From assembly GCF_007859675.1 (NCBI RefSeq), contig NZ_CP042305.1, positions 62,001-126,000 on the forward strand: a stretch of DNA of 64,000 nucleotides. Direction: 5' to 3'. Below, one piece after another: positions 26,878 through 37,745 of the stretch (position 1 is its first letter; each line of letters starts with the position of its first letter). Made by a program: the position numbers and the translations under genes. The notes under the pieces are model-generated. The model saw nothing but the letters and a program-made list of their open reading frames with translations, was not told where the DNA came from and ran no database searches. Source of the DNA: Humibacter ginsenosidimutans (GTDB lineage Bacteria; Actinomycetota; Actinomycetes; Actinomycetales; Microbacteriaceae).

Positions 26878-27810
26878 GTGCTGACCGATGACGACCGCGG
26901 AGCCGGGCCGCGGGCATCCGACGACGATCACGCACGCGATCGCGCGGTGCGGGCGGATGCCGCGCTCGGCGAGATCGAGTGGGCGCAGCCGCCCGAAGGC
27001 ACGATCGTCGGCCGGTTCGAGGCGCCGAGCGGAACGCTGGCCATGTGGTCGATGGGGGACCACGAGCATCCACCCGTCGTGCTCGTGCCCGGTGTGACGG
27101 GGTCGAAGGAAGACTTCGCGCTGCTCGGTCCGCTGCTCGTGCAGGCCGGGTATCGCGTTGTGAGCTACGACCTCGCCGGTCAGTACGAATCGGCGGATGC
27201 CGGCCCGGGCGCCGGAGGCGGCTACGACTACGACCTCTTCGTCGACGACCTGCTTGCGGTCCTCGCCTCCAGCGGCGCGGCGCACCTGCTCGGCTACTCG
27301 TTCGCGGGAACGGTGGCGCAGCTGGCATCGGTGCGGCGTCCCGACCTGGTGCGCAGTCTCACGCTGCTCACCGCGCCGCCACTCGTCGGCCAGGTCTTTC
27401 GCGGTGTGCGCGCGATCGGCCCGCTCAGCAGGGTCACCACTGCACACCAGGACGCCGGCTTGATGATCTGGGGCGTGGTCACCAACAAGAACAAGGTGGG
27501 GCCGAAACGGCTGCGATTCGTGCGCGACCGCTTCGAGAAGACCACGCGGGAATCGGTCGACGGCATCATCGCCCTGATGCGCCGCACGCCCGACGTCGCG
27601 GCCGAGCTGCGCGCGCTCGACCTTCCGATCCTCGTCGCCACGGGAGAGCACGATCTGTGGCCGGTGCAGCTGCACGCCGCTTTCGCGCAGCGGTTGGGCG
27701 CGAGCCTCGCGGTGTACCGCACGGGACACAGCCCGTGCGAGACCGCGCCGCATCAGCTGGCGTACGACATGCTCCGGCTGTTCGCGCACGCCGAGTCCGA
27801 GGCATCCTGA
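26878..27810 (+). CDS. alpha/beta hydrolase
   Basis: A 310-residue alpha/beta hydrolase with PVVLVPGVTGSKEDF (oxyanion region), the nucleophile elbow LLGYSFAG, a TGEHDLW acid region and the C-terminal TGHSPCETAPH with the catalytic His. The elbow has Ala instead of the usual second Gly (GYSFA), a tolerated variant. The N-terminal 35 residues are polar and unmatched. Substrate unknown. The GTG start is leaderless. Confidence 0.85.
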   Translation: MLTDDDRGAGPRASDDDHARDRAVRADAALGEIEWAQPPEGTIVGRFEAPSGTLAMWSMGDHEHPPVVLVPGVTGSKEDFALLGPLLVQAGYRVVSYDLAGQYESADAGPGAGGGYDYDLFVDDLLAVLASSGAAHLLGYSFAGTVAQLASVRRPDLVRSLTLLTAPPLVGQVFRGVRAIGPLSRVTTAHQDAGLMIWGVVTNKNKVGPKRLRFVRDRFEKTTRESVDGIIALMRRTPDVAAELRALDLPILVATGEHDLWPVQLHAAFAQRLGASLAVYRTGHSPCETAPHQLAYDMLRLFAHAESEAS

Positions 27811-27828
27811 GCCTCCGCGGTCTTCTGG

Positions 27829-28599
27829 TCAGACCGTGCTCGTGGCGTTGCCGTCGTCGGCGTGACGCTCGCGCAGGTAGCGCTCGCGCTCGTCCCTGAT
27901 GCGCCACGGCGAGGCCTGCGGCCAGTTGAGCCGGAACGTGAGGAACGCCCAGCCGAGCCGGCGTCCGAATCCCCGCCAGGTCGAGAACGGCCTGGCCGAG
28001 ATGCCGACGCGGAGCGTGTCGTCGACCTGCACGATCACGTCGGGCGGCAGGTTGAGGCTGAGGTCGAGATCGTCGTGCACCCGGCGCGTGCCGCTGTGCA
28101 CCGAGCCTCGTACGCGCCGCCACACCTCGCGTCGCATCGCGAAGTTGGAGCCGAAGATGGGGCCGTTGTCGAGCCAGAGGCTGCCGAACCAGAAGTAGCC
28201 GCCGAGATAGAGGTTCTCGCCGAGCCAGGTGATGAGCGGATTGCCGTCGTAGAACTCGCCGGGGCCGGTGAGCACACCGACCTCCTGCGCCACGGTCAGC
28301 TCGGCCTCGATGTGGGCGAGCCAGTCGGCGGGCGGCCTCGAGTCGGCGTCGAGCCGGGCGATGATGTCCGACGAGGCCGCGTCGTAGCCCGCCGACGCGG
28401 CGGGGAAGATGCCGCGCACCGGCTGCACGATGACGCGTGCGCCGAACGACCGCGCGACGTCGGCGGTGTCGTCGGTGCTGGCGTTGTCGACGACGATGAT
28501 CTCGTCGGCCCGCCGCAGCTGCGTCGTCAGCCGATCGAGGCACTCTCTGAGCATCGGCGCATCGTTGTAGGAGGGGATCACCACGGAGATCGTGGACAC
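27829..28599 (-). CDS. family 2 glycosyltransferase
   Basis: A 256-residue GT-A enzyme: STISVVIPSYNDA at the start, VVDNASTDDT, ARLDADSRP (the metal-binding DxD) and later EFYDGNPL and the VHDDLDLS acceptor-side acid. It should transfer a sugar from a nucleotide sugar at the inner membrane. The GTG at 28599 follows GAAGGAG by 11 bases and gives the usual family N-terminus; GTGs at 28611 and 28653 are in frame. TAGGAT at 28657-28662 on the minus strand could be its -10. No neighbouring envelope genes show the product. Confidence 0.85.
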   Translation of the reverse strand: MSTISVVIPSYNDAPMLRECLDRLTTQLRRADEIIVVDNASTDDTADVARSFGARVIVQPVRGIFPAASAGYDAASSDIIARLDADSRPPADWLAHIEAELTVAQEVGVLTGPGEFYDGNPLITWLGENLYLGGYFWFGSLWLDNGPIFGSNFAMRREVWRRVRGSVHSGTRRVHDDLDLSLNLPPDVIVQVDDTLRVGISARPFSTWRGFGRRLGWAFLTFRLNWPQASPWRIRDERERYLRERHADDGNATSTV

Positions 28600-28768
28600 G
28601 GTGTGCAACACTCCTTCACCGGCAGACGACCGGTGGTGCGTGCCTGCCGACACACGATCCTACGCGTAAGATTCCGGTGCGCGTCGGCGGTCCCCGGGCA
28701 GGTCTCAGGGCCGGTGAGAAGGGGACGTTCCCGCGCGCGACAGCGGCTACGACACGACGAGGAGACGC

Positions 28769-30151
28769 ATGCCCGACCCCATCGCACGTCTCGCAGCAGA
28801 GCTGGGAGACGCGTTCACCACGCAGCAGGAGCTGCTCGAGGATGCCCGCGCCGACCGGTCGGGCTGGGTGTCGGCATCCGCCCCCCTCGGCGTCGTGCGG
28901 GCGCACACCGTCGAGCAGGTGCAGGCTGCTCTGCGCATCGCGACCGAGCTGCGTCTTCCCGTCGTCCCGCGTGGCACGGGGACCGGTCTCGCGGGCGGTG
29001 CGACGGGAAGCTCGGGCGAACTGGTGATCGACGTGTCGGCGATGAATCGGATTCTCGAGATCAGACCAGACGACGAGCTCGCCGTGGTGCAGCCCGGCGT
29101 CATCAACGCCGACCTCGATGCGGCCCTCGAGCCGCACGGCCTCTGGTTCGCGCCTGATCCTGCGAGCAAGAACATCGCGAGCATCGGGGGCAACATCGCC
29201 ACCAACGCGGGCGGACTCCTCTGCGCGAAATACGGTGTGACCAGGGAGTCGGTGCTCGGGCTTCAGGTGGTGCTCGCCGACGGCAGGCTGCTGCGCATCG
29301 GCCACCGCACGGTGAAGGGCGTCACCGGCTACGACCTCACCTCGCTCTTCATCGGGTCGGAGGGCACGCTCGGCATCATCGTCGAGGCGACCGTGCGCAC
29401 GCTGCCGCGCCCGTCGCACGAGCCCACGACCCTGGTCGGGGTGTTCCCCGGCGTCCGCGAGGCCGCGTCGGCCTCCGCGGCGATCACGGCGGCGCGACTG
29501 CGACCTGCCATGTGCGAGCTCGTCGACGCGGCGGCGCTCGCCGCCGTGCGCGACCATCTCGGCGAGGCCGCCGTCGACGCGAACCCGCTGCTCGGCGACC
29601 GCACGGCGGGCGCCTCGCTCATCGTGCAGTTCGACGACGCCGATGCCGCCGACCGCGCCGATGCCGCCGCCGAGCTCATGCGCGCCTTCAGCGGCATCGC
29701 GCAGGTGTCCTCCGACCGCGAAGAGAGCGAGCGACTGCTCGAGCTGCGCCGGGCGTTCCACCCGTCACTCGAGGCTCTCGGCGAGGTGCTGATCGAAGAC
29801 GTGGCCGTGCCGCGCTCGAGGTTGGCCGACATGTTCGACGAGATCGTGCGCATCCAGAACGAGTACGGCGTGAGCATCCCGACCGTCGCGCATGCCGCTG
29901 ACGGAAACCTGCACCCGAACTTCGTCTACGAAGGGGGAGAGGTGCCGGAGCACGTCTGGGCGGCGGCGAACGAACTGTTCACGACAGCGCTCCGCCTCGG
30001 CGGCACGCTCACAGGTGAGCACGGGGTCGGCCTGCTCAAGCGGCGCTGGCTCAGGGACGAGCTTGGCGACGACTCGTTCGAGCTGCAGCGCGGCGTGAAG
30101 GCGGTCTTCGACCCGCTGGGCATCCTCAATCCCGGCAAGGTCTTCGCATGA
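28769..30151 (+). CDS. FAD-linked oxidase (glycolate/D-lactate dehydrogenase, GlcD-like)
   Basis: A 460-residue flavoprotein. The N-terminal FAD-binding half has VVPRGTGTGLAGGATGS, PDPASKNIASIGGNIATNAG and FIGSEGTLGIIVEATVR; the C-terminal half has HAADGNLHPNF with the metal/substrate histidines and GEHGVGLLKRRWL near the end. These define the 2-hydroxyacid dehydrogenases such as GlcD and Dld. A GAGGAGAC site precedes the ATG. The stop overlaps the PrsW start. Confidence 0.9.
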   Translation: MPDPIARLAAELGDAFTTQQELLEDARADRSGWVSASAPLGVVRAHTVEQVQAALRIATELRLPVVPRGTGTGLAGGATGSSGELVIDVSAMNRILEIRPDDELAVVQPGVINADLDAALEPHGLWFAPDPASKNIASIGGNIATNAGGLLCAKYGVTRESVLGLQVVLADGRLLRIGHRTVKGVTGYDLTSLFIGSEGTLGIIVEATVRTLPRPSHEPTTLVGVFPGVREAASASAAITAARLRPAMCELVDAAALAAVRDHLGEAAVDANPLLGDRTAGASLIVQFDDADAADRADAAAELMRAFSGIAQVSSDREESERLLELRRAFHPSLEALGEVLIEDVAVPRSRLADMFDEIVRIQNEYGVSIPTVAHAADGNLHPNFVYEGGEVPEHVWAAANELFTTALRLGGTLTGEHGVGLLKRRWLRDELGDDSFELQRGVKAVFDPLGILNPGKVFA

Positions 30152-31269
30152 GCGGGTTCACTCCGGGCGCGTTGCCGCCGGTGCCGCCGCGACCCCGGGC
30201 GAAGACGAGCACCATCGTGTGGACGATCATCGGGCTCATCCTGCTGGTGCAGCTGCTCGTCGTGGTGTTCGCGTACCTGGTGCTCGCCCTCGGTGCGGGC
30301 CTGGTGGCACTGAGTTCGCTGCTCGCGCTGATCCCGTTGGCGATCGTGCTGCTCACCGCCACCTGGATCGACGCCTGGGAGCCCGAGCCGTGGGCGGCCA
30401 AGCTGTTCGCGCTGCTCTGGGGAGCGGCGGCGGCGATCACGATCGCCCTGCTGTTCGACCTCGGTCAGCACCTCTTCACGACCATCCCCGAAGACTCGAT
30501 GCTCTCCTCCGTCGTGCGTGCCCCGCTCGTGGAGGAGTCCGCGAAGGGGGCGGCGCTGCTCATCCTGGTCTTCGCGGCGAGACGCACGTTCGACGGACCG
30601 ATCGACGGCGTCGTGTATGCCGCGTTCACCGCGGGCGGCTTCGCCTTCGTGGAGAACATCCAGTACTTCGCAACCGCCATCTACGAGGGCGGTGCGGGCT
30701 CTGCCGCGACCGTGTTCGTGCTGCGCGCCCTCTTCTCGCCGTTCGCTCACGTGCTCTTCACGTCGTGCACGGGTGTGGCGCTGGGGCTCGCCGCGCGGCG
30801 GCGCGGGGTGTGGCGCATCCTCGGGGCCTTCGTCGTCGGGGTGGCGTGCGCCGCCGTGCTGCATGCGGTGTGGAACTTCGCGGGCTACGTCGGTTTCTGG
30901 GGCGTCTACCTGCTCTTCGAGCTGCCGCTGTTCATCGCCGCCGTGGTCGCCGTCGTGCTTCTGCGTGTGCGGGAACAGCACCTCACCCGCGATCGCCTCG
31001 ACGACTACGGCAGGGCCGGCTGGTTCTCGTATGCCGAGGTCGGGCTCTACGGCACCCGTGTCGGGCGCCGTCGCATCAGGGCGTGGGCGCGAGGAAAGGG
31101 CGGTGAGGCCCCGGGCGCCGTGCGATCGATGATCCGCGTCACGACACGGCTGGCGATGGATCGTCAGCAGATCATCGACGGTTCGGCGGATCCCGCCACC
31201 GCTGCAGACGAGGCAGCCCTGCTTGCCGAGACCACGGCGCTGCGCTCACGGTTGCACGCCATCGGCTGA
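30148..31269 (+). CDS. PrsW-family intramembrane metalloprotease
   Basis: A 373-residue membrane protein with the PrsW motifs in order: APLVEESAKGA (EExxK), AFVENIQYF (FxxxEN), a His in SPFAHVLFTS and HAVWNF. About eight hydrophobic segments lie in residues 20-280, with a soluble tail of about 90 residues. PrsW in Bacillus cleaves the anti-sigma factor RsiW; the target here is unknown. It is coupled to the FAD oxidase (ATGA overlap), and a bidirectional terminator follows. Confidence 0.88.
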   Translation: MSGFTPGALPPVPPRPRAKTSTIVWTIIGLILLVQLLVVVFAYLVLALGAGLVALSSLLALIPLAIVLLTATWIDAWEPEPWAAKLFALLWGAAAAITIALLFDLGQHLFTTIPEDSMLSSVVRAPLVEESAKGAALLILVFAARRTFDGPIDGVVYAAFTAGGFAFVENIQYFATAIYEGGAGSAATVFVLRALFSPFAHVLFTSCTGVALGLAARRRGVWRILGAFVVGVACAAVLHAVWNFAGYVGFWGVYLLFELPLFIAAVVAVVLLRVREQHLTRDRLDDYGRAGWFSYAEVGLYGTRVGRRRIRAWARGKGGEAPGAVRSMIRVTTRLAMDRQQIIDGSADPATAADEAALLAETTALRSRLHAIG

Positions 31270-31277
31270 CGAAGAAA

Positions 31278-31331
31278 AACTCATCGCTCGGTGGTGCGGC
31301 ACTGCCGGCAGCCGAATCCGAGCGATGAGTT
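31278..31331. terminator. bidirectional terminator
   Basis: A 14-bp perfect inverted repeat (AACTCATCGCTCGG) with a 26-base loop. The left arm is preceded by AAAAA, giving a T run for minus-strand transcription from the CMD gene; the right arm is followed by GGTCTTT for plus-strand PrsW transcription. Confidence 0.75.
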
Positions 31332-31426
31332 GGTCTTTACCCAGGGTGCAATGCCGGACGCCGTATTGCAAGCATTTCGCCGATTCGTGTCGTGTGGAGA
31401 GCGGTCGCCTGCGGCGCCTCGCCCGG

Positions 31427-31783
31427 TCAATCCCGTTCGTTGTCGGCGGAGCTGTCGGCAGTGAAGACATTTCTGGCGACCGTCATGGCACTCATGCCGT
31501 TGGGCCAGCCGGCGTAGAACGCGAGCTGCAGGATGGCCTCCTTCAGCTCGTCCTCGGTGACGCCGTTCTGCCGTGCGAAGTCGAGATGGAAGGCGAGCTG
31601 GTCGGCCTTGCCCATCGCGGTGAGTGCGGCGACCGTGACGAGGCTGCGGTCGCGCTTGGAGAGCCCATCGCGCTCCCACACCTCGTCGAAGAGCACACGG
31701 TCGGTGTAGTGCACCATGCCGGGGGCGAAGTCTCCGAAGGCGCGTGCGCCGCCGCTCCACCCTGTGTTCGTGTTCTCTGTCAT
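31427..31783 (-). CDS. carboxymuconolactone decarboxylase family protein
   Basis: A 118-residue protein of the CMD/AhpD fold: RDRSLVTVAALTAMGKADQL and HLDFARQNGVTEDELKEAI, then LAFYAGWPNGMSA. No CxxC is present, so it is a CMD-type rather than an AhpD-type peroxidase. AAGGAG precedes the ATG, which overlaps the stop of the MFS gene. Its partners in the divergent cluster are a cupin and a deleted aldo/keto reductase. Confidence 0.88.
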   Translation of the reverse strand: MTENTNTGWSGGARAFGDFAPGMVHYTDRVLFDEVWERDGLSKRDRSLVTVAALTAMGKADQLAFHLDFARQNGVTEDELKEAILQLAFYAGWPNGMSAMTVARNVFTADSSADNERD

Positions 31784-33048
31784 GCCGGATCTCCTTGTCT
31801 GATCGGGGTGGTGCGCGAAGGCTGCGCGGTGCCGGCGCGGCCGAGGATGAGGAAGGCGGCCAGCGCGAGCACGACGCTGGAGAACGTCACGATGCCCAGC
31901 GGGAGCGCGGTGCCCTGCGGACCGAGGCCGACGAGTGGCGCCGAGATCGCACCGAAGAGGTAACGCGCGACGCCGAGCAGAGAGGCTGCCGTGCCCGCGA
32001 TGTGCGGATACCGGCGCAGCGCGAGAGCCGTCGCGGGCGGCGTGGTGGTGGCGACGCCGCTGACCATGAGCAGGAGCGAGAGGATGACGCCGATCGCAGG
32101 CCAACGCAGCAGTCCCGTCATCACGAGTCCGGTGCTGCCGACCACGCAGAGCGCCAGCCCGACGCCGACGACGAGGCGCTCTCCCCACCGCTCCGCCGCG
32201 CGCCCCGCGAGGAATCCGCACACCATGAACCCCGTCGAGTTGAGGGCGAAGGCCAGGGAGTAGCCCTGCGGAGTCAGCCCGTAGACCTCCTGGAGCAGGA
32301 ATGTCGCGCCGGAGAGGTAGGCGAAGATCGCGGCGTTCAGGAACGCGCCGAGCAGCAGCATCCCGAGAAAGAGACGATCGGAGAGCAGGGCGGCGAACGA
32401 GCGTGCGACGCCGTGGAGACCGTGCGTGCTGCGCTGCTCGCGGGGCAGTGTCTCGCGGAACAGCACGAACCCGGCCGTGAGGATGAGCGCACCGACGATG
32501 CCGAGGAACACGAAGACGCCGCGCCAGTCGACGGCGGAGGCGAGCAGACCGCCGATCACCGGACCGACGATCGCTGCGAGGCCGGCGATCACCGTGAGCC
32601 TTCCGTAATAGCGGATCAGCGTGCCGCCGACGTAGAGGTCGCGGCCGGTGGCCTGGGCGATCACGATTCCGACGCCGCCCGCGAGGCCCTGCAGAAGCCG
32701 CAGCAGCACGAGAACCGTCACGTCCGGGGCGGCGGCGCAGAGCATCGAGGCGATCACGAACAGCGCGACGCCGGCGATCATCGGCCGTCGCCGGCCGAAC
32801 CGGTCGGAGAGCGGACCCGCGATCACCTGCCCGAACGCCAACCCGAGCAGGCACGCGGTGATGGTCAGCTGGGCGGCAGACGTGGTCGACTGCAGCTGGT
32901 GAGCCAGTTGCGGAAGCACGGGAAGGTAGAGGTCCATCGAGATCGGCCCGAACACGGCCAACAGGCTGAGCACCACCGAGACTCCGACGCCGGCGGCGCC
33001 GTGCGCCCGCGGCGGTGCGTCAGCGCCGTGCGGTTCGTCGTTCGGCAT
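31780..33048 (-). CDS. MFS drug-resistance transporter, Bcr/CflA type
   Basis: A 422-residue 12-helix transporter. FGPISMDLYLPVLPQLAHQL at the start, then GPLSDRFGRRRPMIAG (MFS signature loop) and RLLQGLAGGVG place it in the Bcr/CflA drug-proton antiporters. AAAGGTG lies before the ATG at 33048; the open frame upstream is shadow. It heads a minus-strand operon with the CMD gene, divergent from the HTH regulator at 33174, which may control it. Confidence 0.9.
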   Translation of the reverse strand: MPNDEPHGADAPPRAHGAAGVGVSVVLSLLAVFGPISMDLYLPVLPQLAHQLQSTTSAAQLTITACLLGLAFGQVIAGPLSDRFGRRRPMIAGVALFVIASMLCAAAPDVTVLVLLRLLQGLAGGVGIVIAQATGRDLYVGGTLIRYYGRLTVIAGLAAIVGPVIGGLLASAVDWRGVFVFLGIVGALILTAGFVLFRETLPREQRSTHGLHGVARSFAALLSDRLFLGMLLLGAFLNAAIFAYLSGATFLLQEVYGLTPQGYSLAFALNSTGFMVCGFLAGRAAERWGERLVVGVGLALCVVGSTGLVMTGLLRWPAIGVILSLLLMVSGVATTTPPATALALRRYPHIAGTAASLLGVARYLFGAISAPLVGLGPQGTALPLGIVTFSSVVLALAAFLILGRAGTAQPSRTTPIRQGDPA

Positions 33049-33160
33049 GCTCGCACCTTTCGTTCGAGGGATGCCCTCAGCAAACGACGCCTCCACCGCT
33101 TCAGGGAGTCTCCGGCATGAGGTGTACCGGCAGGGCATCCCTCGGCGCGCTCCGACGGCG

Positions 33161-33166
33161 TACCGT
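33161..33166 (+). promoter_or_regulatory. -10 element for the HTH regulator gene, leaderless
   Basis: TACCGT-N7-GTG. Confidence 0.5.
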
Positions 33167-33173
33167 CGTGGCC

Positions 33174-34072
33174 GTGGACAACCGAACCGAAGTGCGCGAC
33201 TTCCTCACCACGCGTCGCGCCCGCATCACCCCGGAACAGGCGGGGCTGATCGGCGGCGGCAATCGCCGTGTCGCGGGGCTGCGGCGCAGCGAGGTGGCGA
33301 TGCTCGCCGACGTGAGCATCGAGTACTACTCGAAGATCGAGCGCGGAAATCTGGCGGGCGTCTCGGGCTCCGTGCTCGAATCCATCTCCAGGGCGCTGCA
33401 ACTCGACGACGCCGAGCACGAGCATCTCTTCGATCTCGCCCGCGCGGCAAGCGAGTCCGGCGTCGTCGCCCCGCAGCGCAAGCCCAAGGCGTGGCATCCG
33501 CGCGAGGGTCTGCAACTGGCTCTCGACGCCATCACGGCTGGGCCTGCGTTCGTGCGCAACGGGCGCATGGACATCCTCGCGACGAACGCTCTCGGTCGGG
33601 CCTTCTACGACTGGGTCCTCGACGGACCGGGGCGTGGCAATCTCGCCCGCTTCAACTTTCTCGACACCCGGTCCACCGAGTTCTATCCCGATTGGGATGC
33701 CGCGGCCGATGTGAGCGTCGCGATCCTGCGCACCGAGGCTGGACGCACTCCGCGCGACAAGCACCTCCACGACCTGATCGGGGAGCTGTCGACGCTGAGC
33801 GAGGACTTCCGCGCCAGGTGGGGTGCGCACAACGTGCGCAGGCACGGCAGCGGAACCAAGAACTTCCGCCACCACGTCGTCGGAGACCTCACCCTCACCT
33901 ACGAGGGACTCGAGCTGACGGCGGAGCCGGGGCTCTCCTTGCTCATCTACACCGCGGAGCCGGGGTCGCCCTCCGCCGAGAACCTCGCCCTTCTCGCGAG
34001 CTGGCAAGCGACCGGTGGGCGGCAGCCGACCGTGCGAGACGGGGCGATCGAGAAACCGAAGGAGAGACACGC

Positions 34073-34076
<4 letters not shown>
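33174..34076 (+). CDS. HTH regulator with MmyB-like ligand domain
   Basis: A 300-residue regulator. The N-terminus is an XRE-type helix-turn-helix (GLRRSEVAMLADVSIEYYSK then IERGNL) and the rest is the MmyB-like PAS-type domain (PAFVRNGRMDILATNALGRA, then the NFLDTRSTEFYPDW stretch). Such regulators bind small aromatic or fatty ligands and usually control an adjacent dehydrogenase or reductase. It precedes the cupin by an ATGA overlap and faces the MFS operon. Confidence 0.85.
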
Positions 34077-35585
<1,509 letters not shown>

Positions 35586-35636
35586 TCGTCGGTGCCGCAC
35601 GCTCTTCGACGGGCGGCGGCGTTCGATCGAACGAGT

Positions 35637-35675
35637 GCGATGCACCCGGAGCCCTCACGGCACCGGGTGCATCGC
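35637..35675. terminator. bidirectional terminator overlapping the end of the MFS gene
   Basis: A 13-bp perfect inverted repeat (GCGATGCACCCGG) with a 13-base loop. The right arm includes the last codons of the minus-strand MFS gene (DAMHP). Confidence 0.55.
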
Positions 35676-36986
35676 GTCGTAGTGGCGGAAGGTGCGCTGC
35701 ACGCGCATCAGCACCGCGACGAGGGTGATGATGACCAGGCCGCCGAACGCCATCGGAAACCACAGCGCCACGAGAGCGGTCGCCACGCCCGCGTAGAGGT
35801 CGCCGACACGCGGCCCCCCGGAGACGACGACGGTGAACACTCCCTGGATGCGCCCGCGCATGGTGTCGGGCGTGGCCGACTGCAGAATGGTCTGCCGGAA
35901 GATCGCCGACACGTTGTCCGCCGCTCCCGCACCGGCGAACAGCACGCAGGCGATGGCGATCGCGGCGACCTGAGGATGCCCGGCGTCTCCGCTCCCGAAC
36001 CACCCGGTCGAGAGCACCCCGAGTTCGACTCCGAACGCGAGGGTGAACGCGCCGTACACGATCACCGAGCGCCCCACGGCGAGTCCCTGCATGCGCACGT
36101 GCCCGAGTGGACCCGAGAACACGCTGCACACCAGTGCGCCGATCGCGAACGACGCGGTGAGCACACCGACGGTGATGGCTCCGCCGCCGAGCAGCAGGGC
36201 TCCCGCCGCCGGCAGCATGACGCGCGGCTGACCGAACGTCATGGCGATGATGTCGACGATGAACGACATGCGCACGTTGGGAGCGCGCCGCAGAAATGCC
36301 AAGCCCTCGCGCAGTGATTCCCATCCGGGCCGCGCCGCGTCTCCCTCTGGCACGATCGAGGGAAGCGTCGCGATGCCCAGGAACGCGAACACGAAGAGCA
36401 CGACGTCGACCGAGTAGGTCCACCCGAACCCGACGGCCGCGACCAGCACGCCTGCCAGCGCCGGCCCGACGGTGACCATCACGCCGGTCGAGATGCCGCC
36501 GAGGGCGGACGCGGCGGGCAGCAGCTCGCGGGTGAGCAGCCTGGGGTAGATGGCCATGCGGGTCGCGCCGATCACCGTCGCCGCCACGGAGTTGAGGGTG
36601 GCCAGCAGATAGAGCAGCCACACGTTGTCAACGTGCAGCCAGGCCAGCAGGGCGATCGTGAAGGTCGAGCCCCACGCCACGATCGCGGAGAGCAGCGCGA
36701 CGAGCCTGCGATCGAAGACGTCGGCGAGCATGCCGCCATAGATGCCGAAGAACACCATGGGGACGAGCGCGAACAGAGCGACGCCCGAGACCGCGAGCGT
36801 CGAGTGCGTGAGGTCGTAGACCTGCAGCCCGATCGCGACGATCGTCATCTGCCCGCCGATGCCGGAGATCGCGCCGCCGAGCCACAGCCGGGCGAAGGGT
36901 GGACTCTGCCTCAGCGGGGCAAGATCCACGAAGACCGACCGGCGAGGAGAAGCGGGTCTGTCGTCCTCGGGATTCTCATGCGGCAC
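35655..36986 (-). CDS. MFS transporter
   Basis: A 443-residue transporter with about 12 hydrophobic segments. GGAISGIGGQMTIVAIGLQV at the start, GGMLADVFDRRLVALLS (signature loop) and RGRIQGVFTVVVSGG in the second half resemble the enterobactin exporter/macrolide-type MFS group. Substrate unknown. TAGCGT-N8-GTG upstream of 36986 supports a leaderless start; the open frame continues upstream but as shadow of the apt region. Divergent from apt. Confidence 0.85.
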   Translation of the reverse strand: MPHENPEDDRPASPRRSVFVDLAPLRQSPPFARLWLGGAISGIGGQMTIVAIGLQVYDLTHSTLAVSGVALFALVPMVFFGIYGGMLADVFDRRLVALLSAIVAWGSTFTIALLAWLHVDNVWLLYLLATLNSVAATVIGATRMAIYPRLLTRELLPAASALGGISTGVMVTVGPALAGVLVAAVGFGWTYSVDVVLFVFAFLGIATLPSIVPEGDAARPGWESLREGLAFLRRAPNVRMSFIVDIIAMTFGQPRVMLPAAGALLLGGGAITVGVLTASFAIGALVCSVFSGPLGHVRMQGLAVGRSVIVYGAFTLAFGVELGVLSTGWFGSGDAGHPQVAAIAIACVLFAGAGAADNVSAIFRQTILQSATPDTMRGRIQGVFTVVVSGGPRVGDLYAGVATALVALWFPMAFGGLVIITLVAVLMRVQRTFRHYDAMHPVP

Positions 36987-36994
36987 GGAGTCCG

Positions 36995-37000
36995 ACGCTA
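36995..37000 (-). promoter_or_regulatory. -10 element for the MFS gene, leaderless
   Basis: Minus-strand TAGCGT-N8-GTG. Confidence 0.4.
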
Positions 37001-37070
37001 ACACGCCGCTCCCGTGCGCTCGGAAGCCGTGCTCGTGGCTGCTCCGAGCCGGCCGCGGACCGCGCACGCG

Positions 37071-37076
37071 TAGGGT
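37071..37076 (+). promoter_or_regulatory. -10 element for apt, leaderless
   Basis: TAGGGT-N6-GTG. Confidence 0.55.
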
Positions 37077-37082
37077 TGCCTG

Positions 37083-37607
37083 GTGAGTCACGCGCGTGAG
37101 CAACTGGATCGTCTGCTGGTGAGTGTTCCCGACTTTCCGGAGCCGGGCATCCTGTTCCGAGACCTGGCACCCGTGTTCGCCGACGGGGATGCCTTCCATG
37201 CCATCGTCGACGACCTCGCCTCCCGCTTCGCGGGGCAGTTCGACGCCGTGGCGGGCGTGGAGGCCAGGGGATTCGTGCTCGCCGCCGCTGTGGCCTACGC
37301 GGCATCCGCGGGCGTTCTCGTCGTGCGCAAAGCGGGCAAGCTTCCCGGCGAGGTTCTGAGGGAGACCTACGACCTCGAATACGGCTCGGCGAGCCTCGAG
37401 CTCGAACCCGACCGCCTGCCGGTGGGATCGCGCGTGCTCGTGCTCGACGACGTGCTCGCCACCGGGGGAACGCTCGCCGCCTCATCGCGTCTCATCCAGA
37501 GGGCGGGCTACTCCGTGGTGGGCTTCGGCGTCGTGCTCGAACTGGGGGAGCTCGACGGGCGAGCGCGGCTCGGCGACGTGCCGACCTACAGCATCGCCTC
37601 CCTCTGA
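37083..37607 (+). CDS. apt: adenine phosphoribosyltransferase
   Basis: A 174-residue type I phosphoribosyltransferase that salvages adenine to AMP. VPDFPEPGILFRDLAPVF at the start is characteristic of Apt; the PRPP loop is VLVLDDVLATGGT; VEARGFVLAAAVAY and RKAGKLPGEV supply the other contacts. Leaderless GTG start. No hpt or relA lies next to it, unlike the secDF-apt-relA arrangement of many actinobacteria. Confidence 0.95.
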   Translation: MSHAREQLDRLLVSVPDFPEPGILFRDLAPVFADGDAFHAIVDDLASRFAGQFDAVAGVEARGFVLAAAVAYAASAGVLVVRKAGKLPGEVLRETYDLEYGSASLELEPDRLPVGSRVLVLDDVLATGGTLAASSRLIQRAGYSVVGFGVVLELGELDGRARLGDVPTYSIASL

Positions 37608-37732
37608 CCGGCTCATGACCGGCGCGCGGCTGCTGCCGGCCCGGCTTGATGGCGAGACTCCGTCGAGTACGCGCCGCGCGGGTCCGAGACGAATTCACCC
37701 GCACCGTGCGGTACCCGGTGCGCACCGCGTTC

Positions 37733-37738
37733 TACGCT
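37733..37738 (+). promoter_or_regulatory. -10 element for the carboxylesterase gene, leaderless
   Basis: TACGCT-N7-GTG. Confidence 0.5.
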
Positions 37739-37745
37739 GAAATCC

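Noticed and set aside
31278..31331. Terminal inverted repeats of a small mobile element
   Set aside because: The loop is only 26 bases and no direct repeats flank it; A and T runs on both sides fit a bidirectional terminator.
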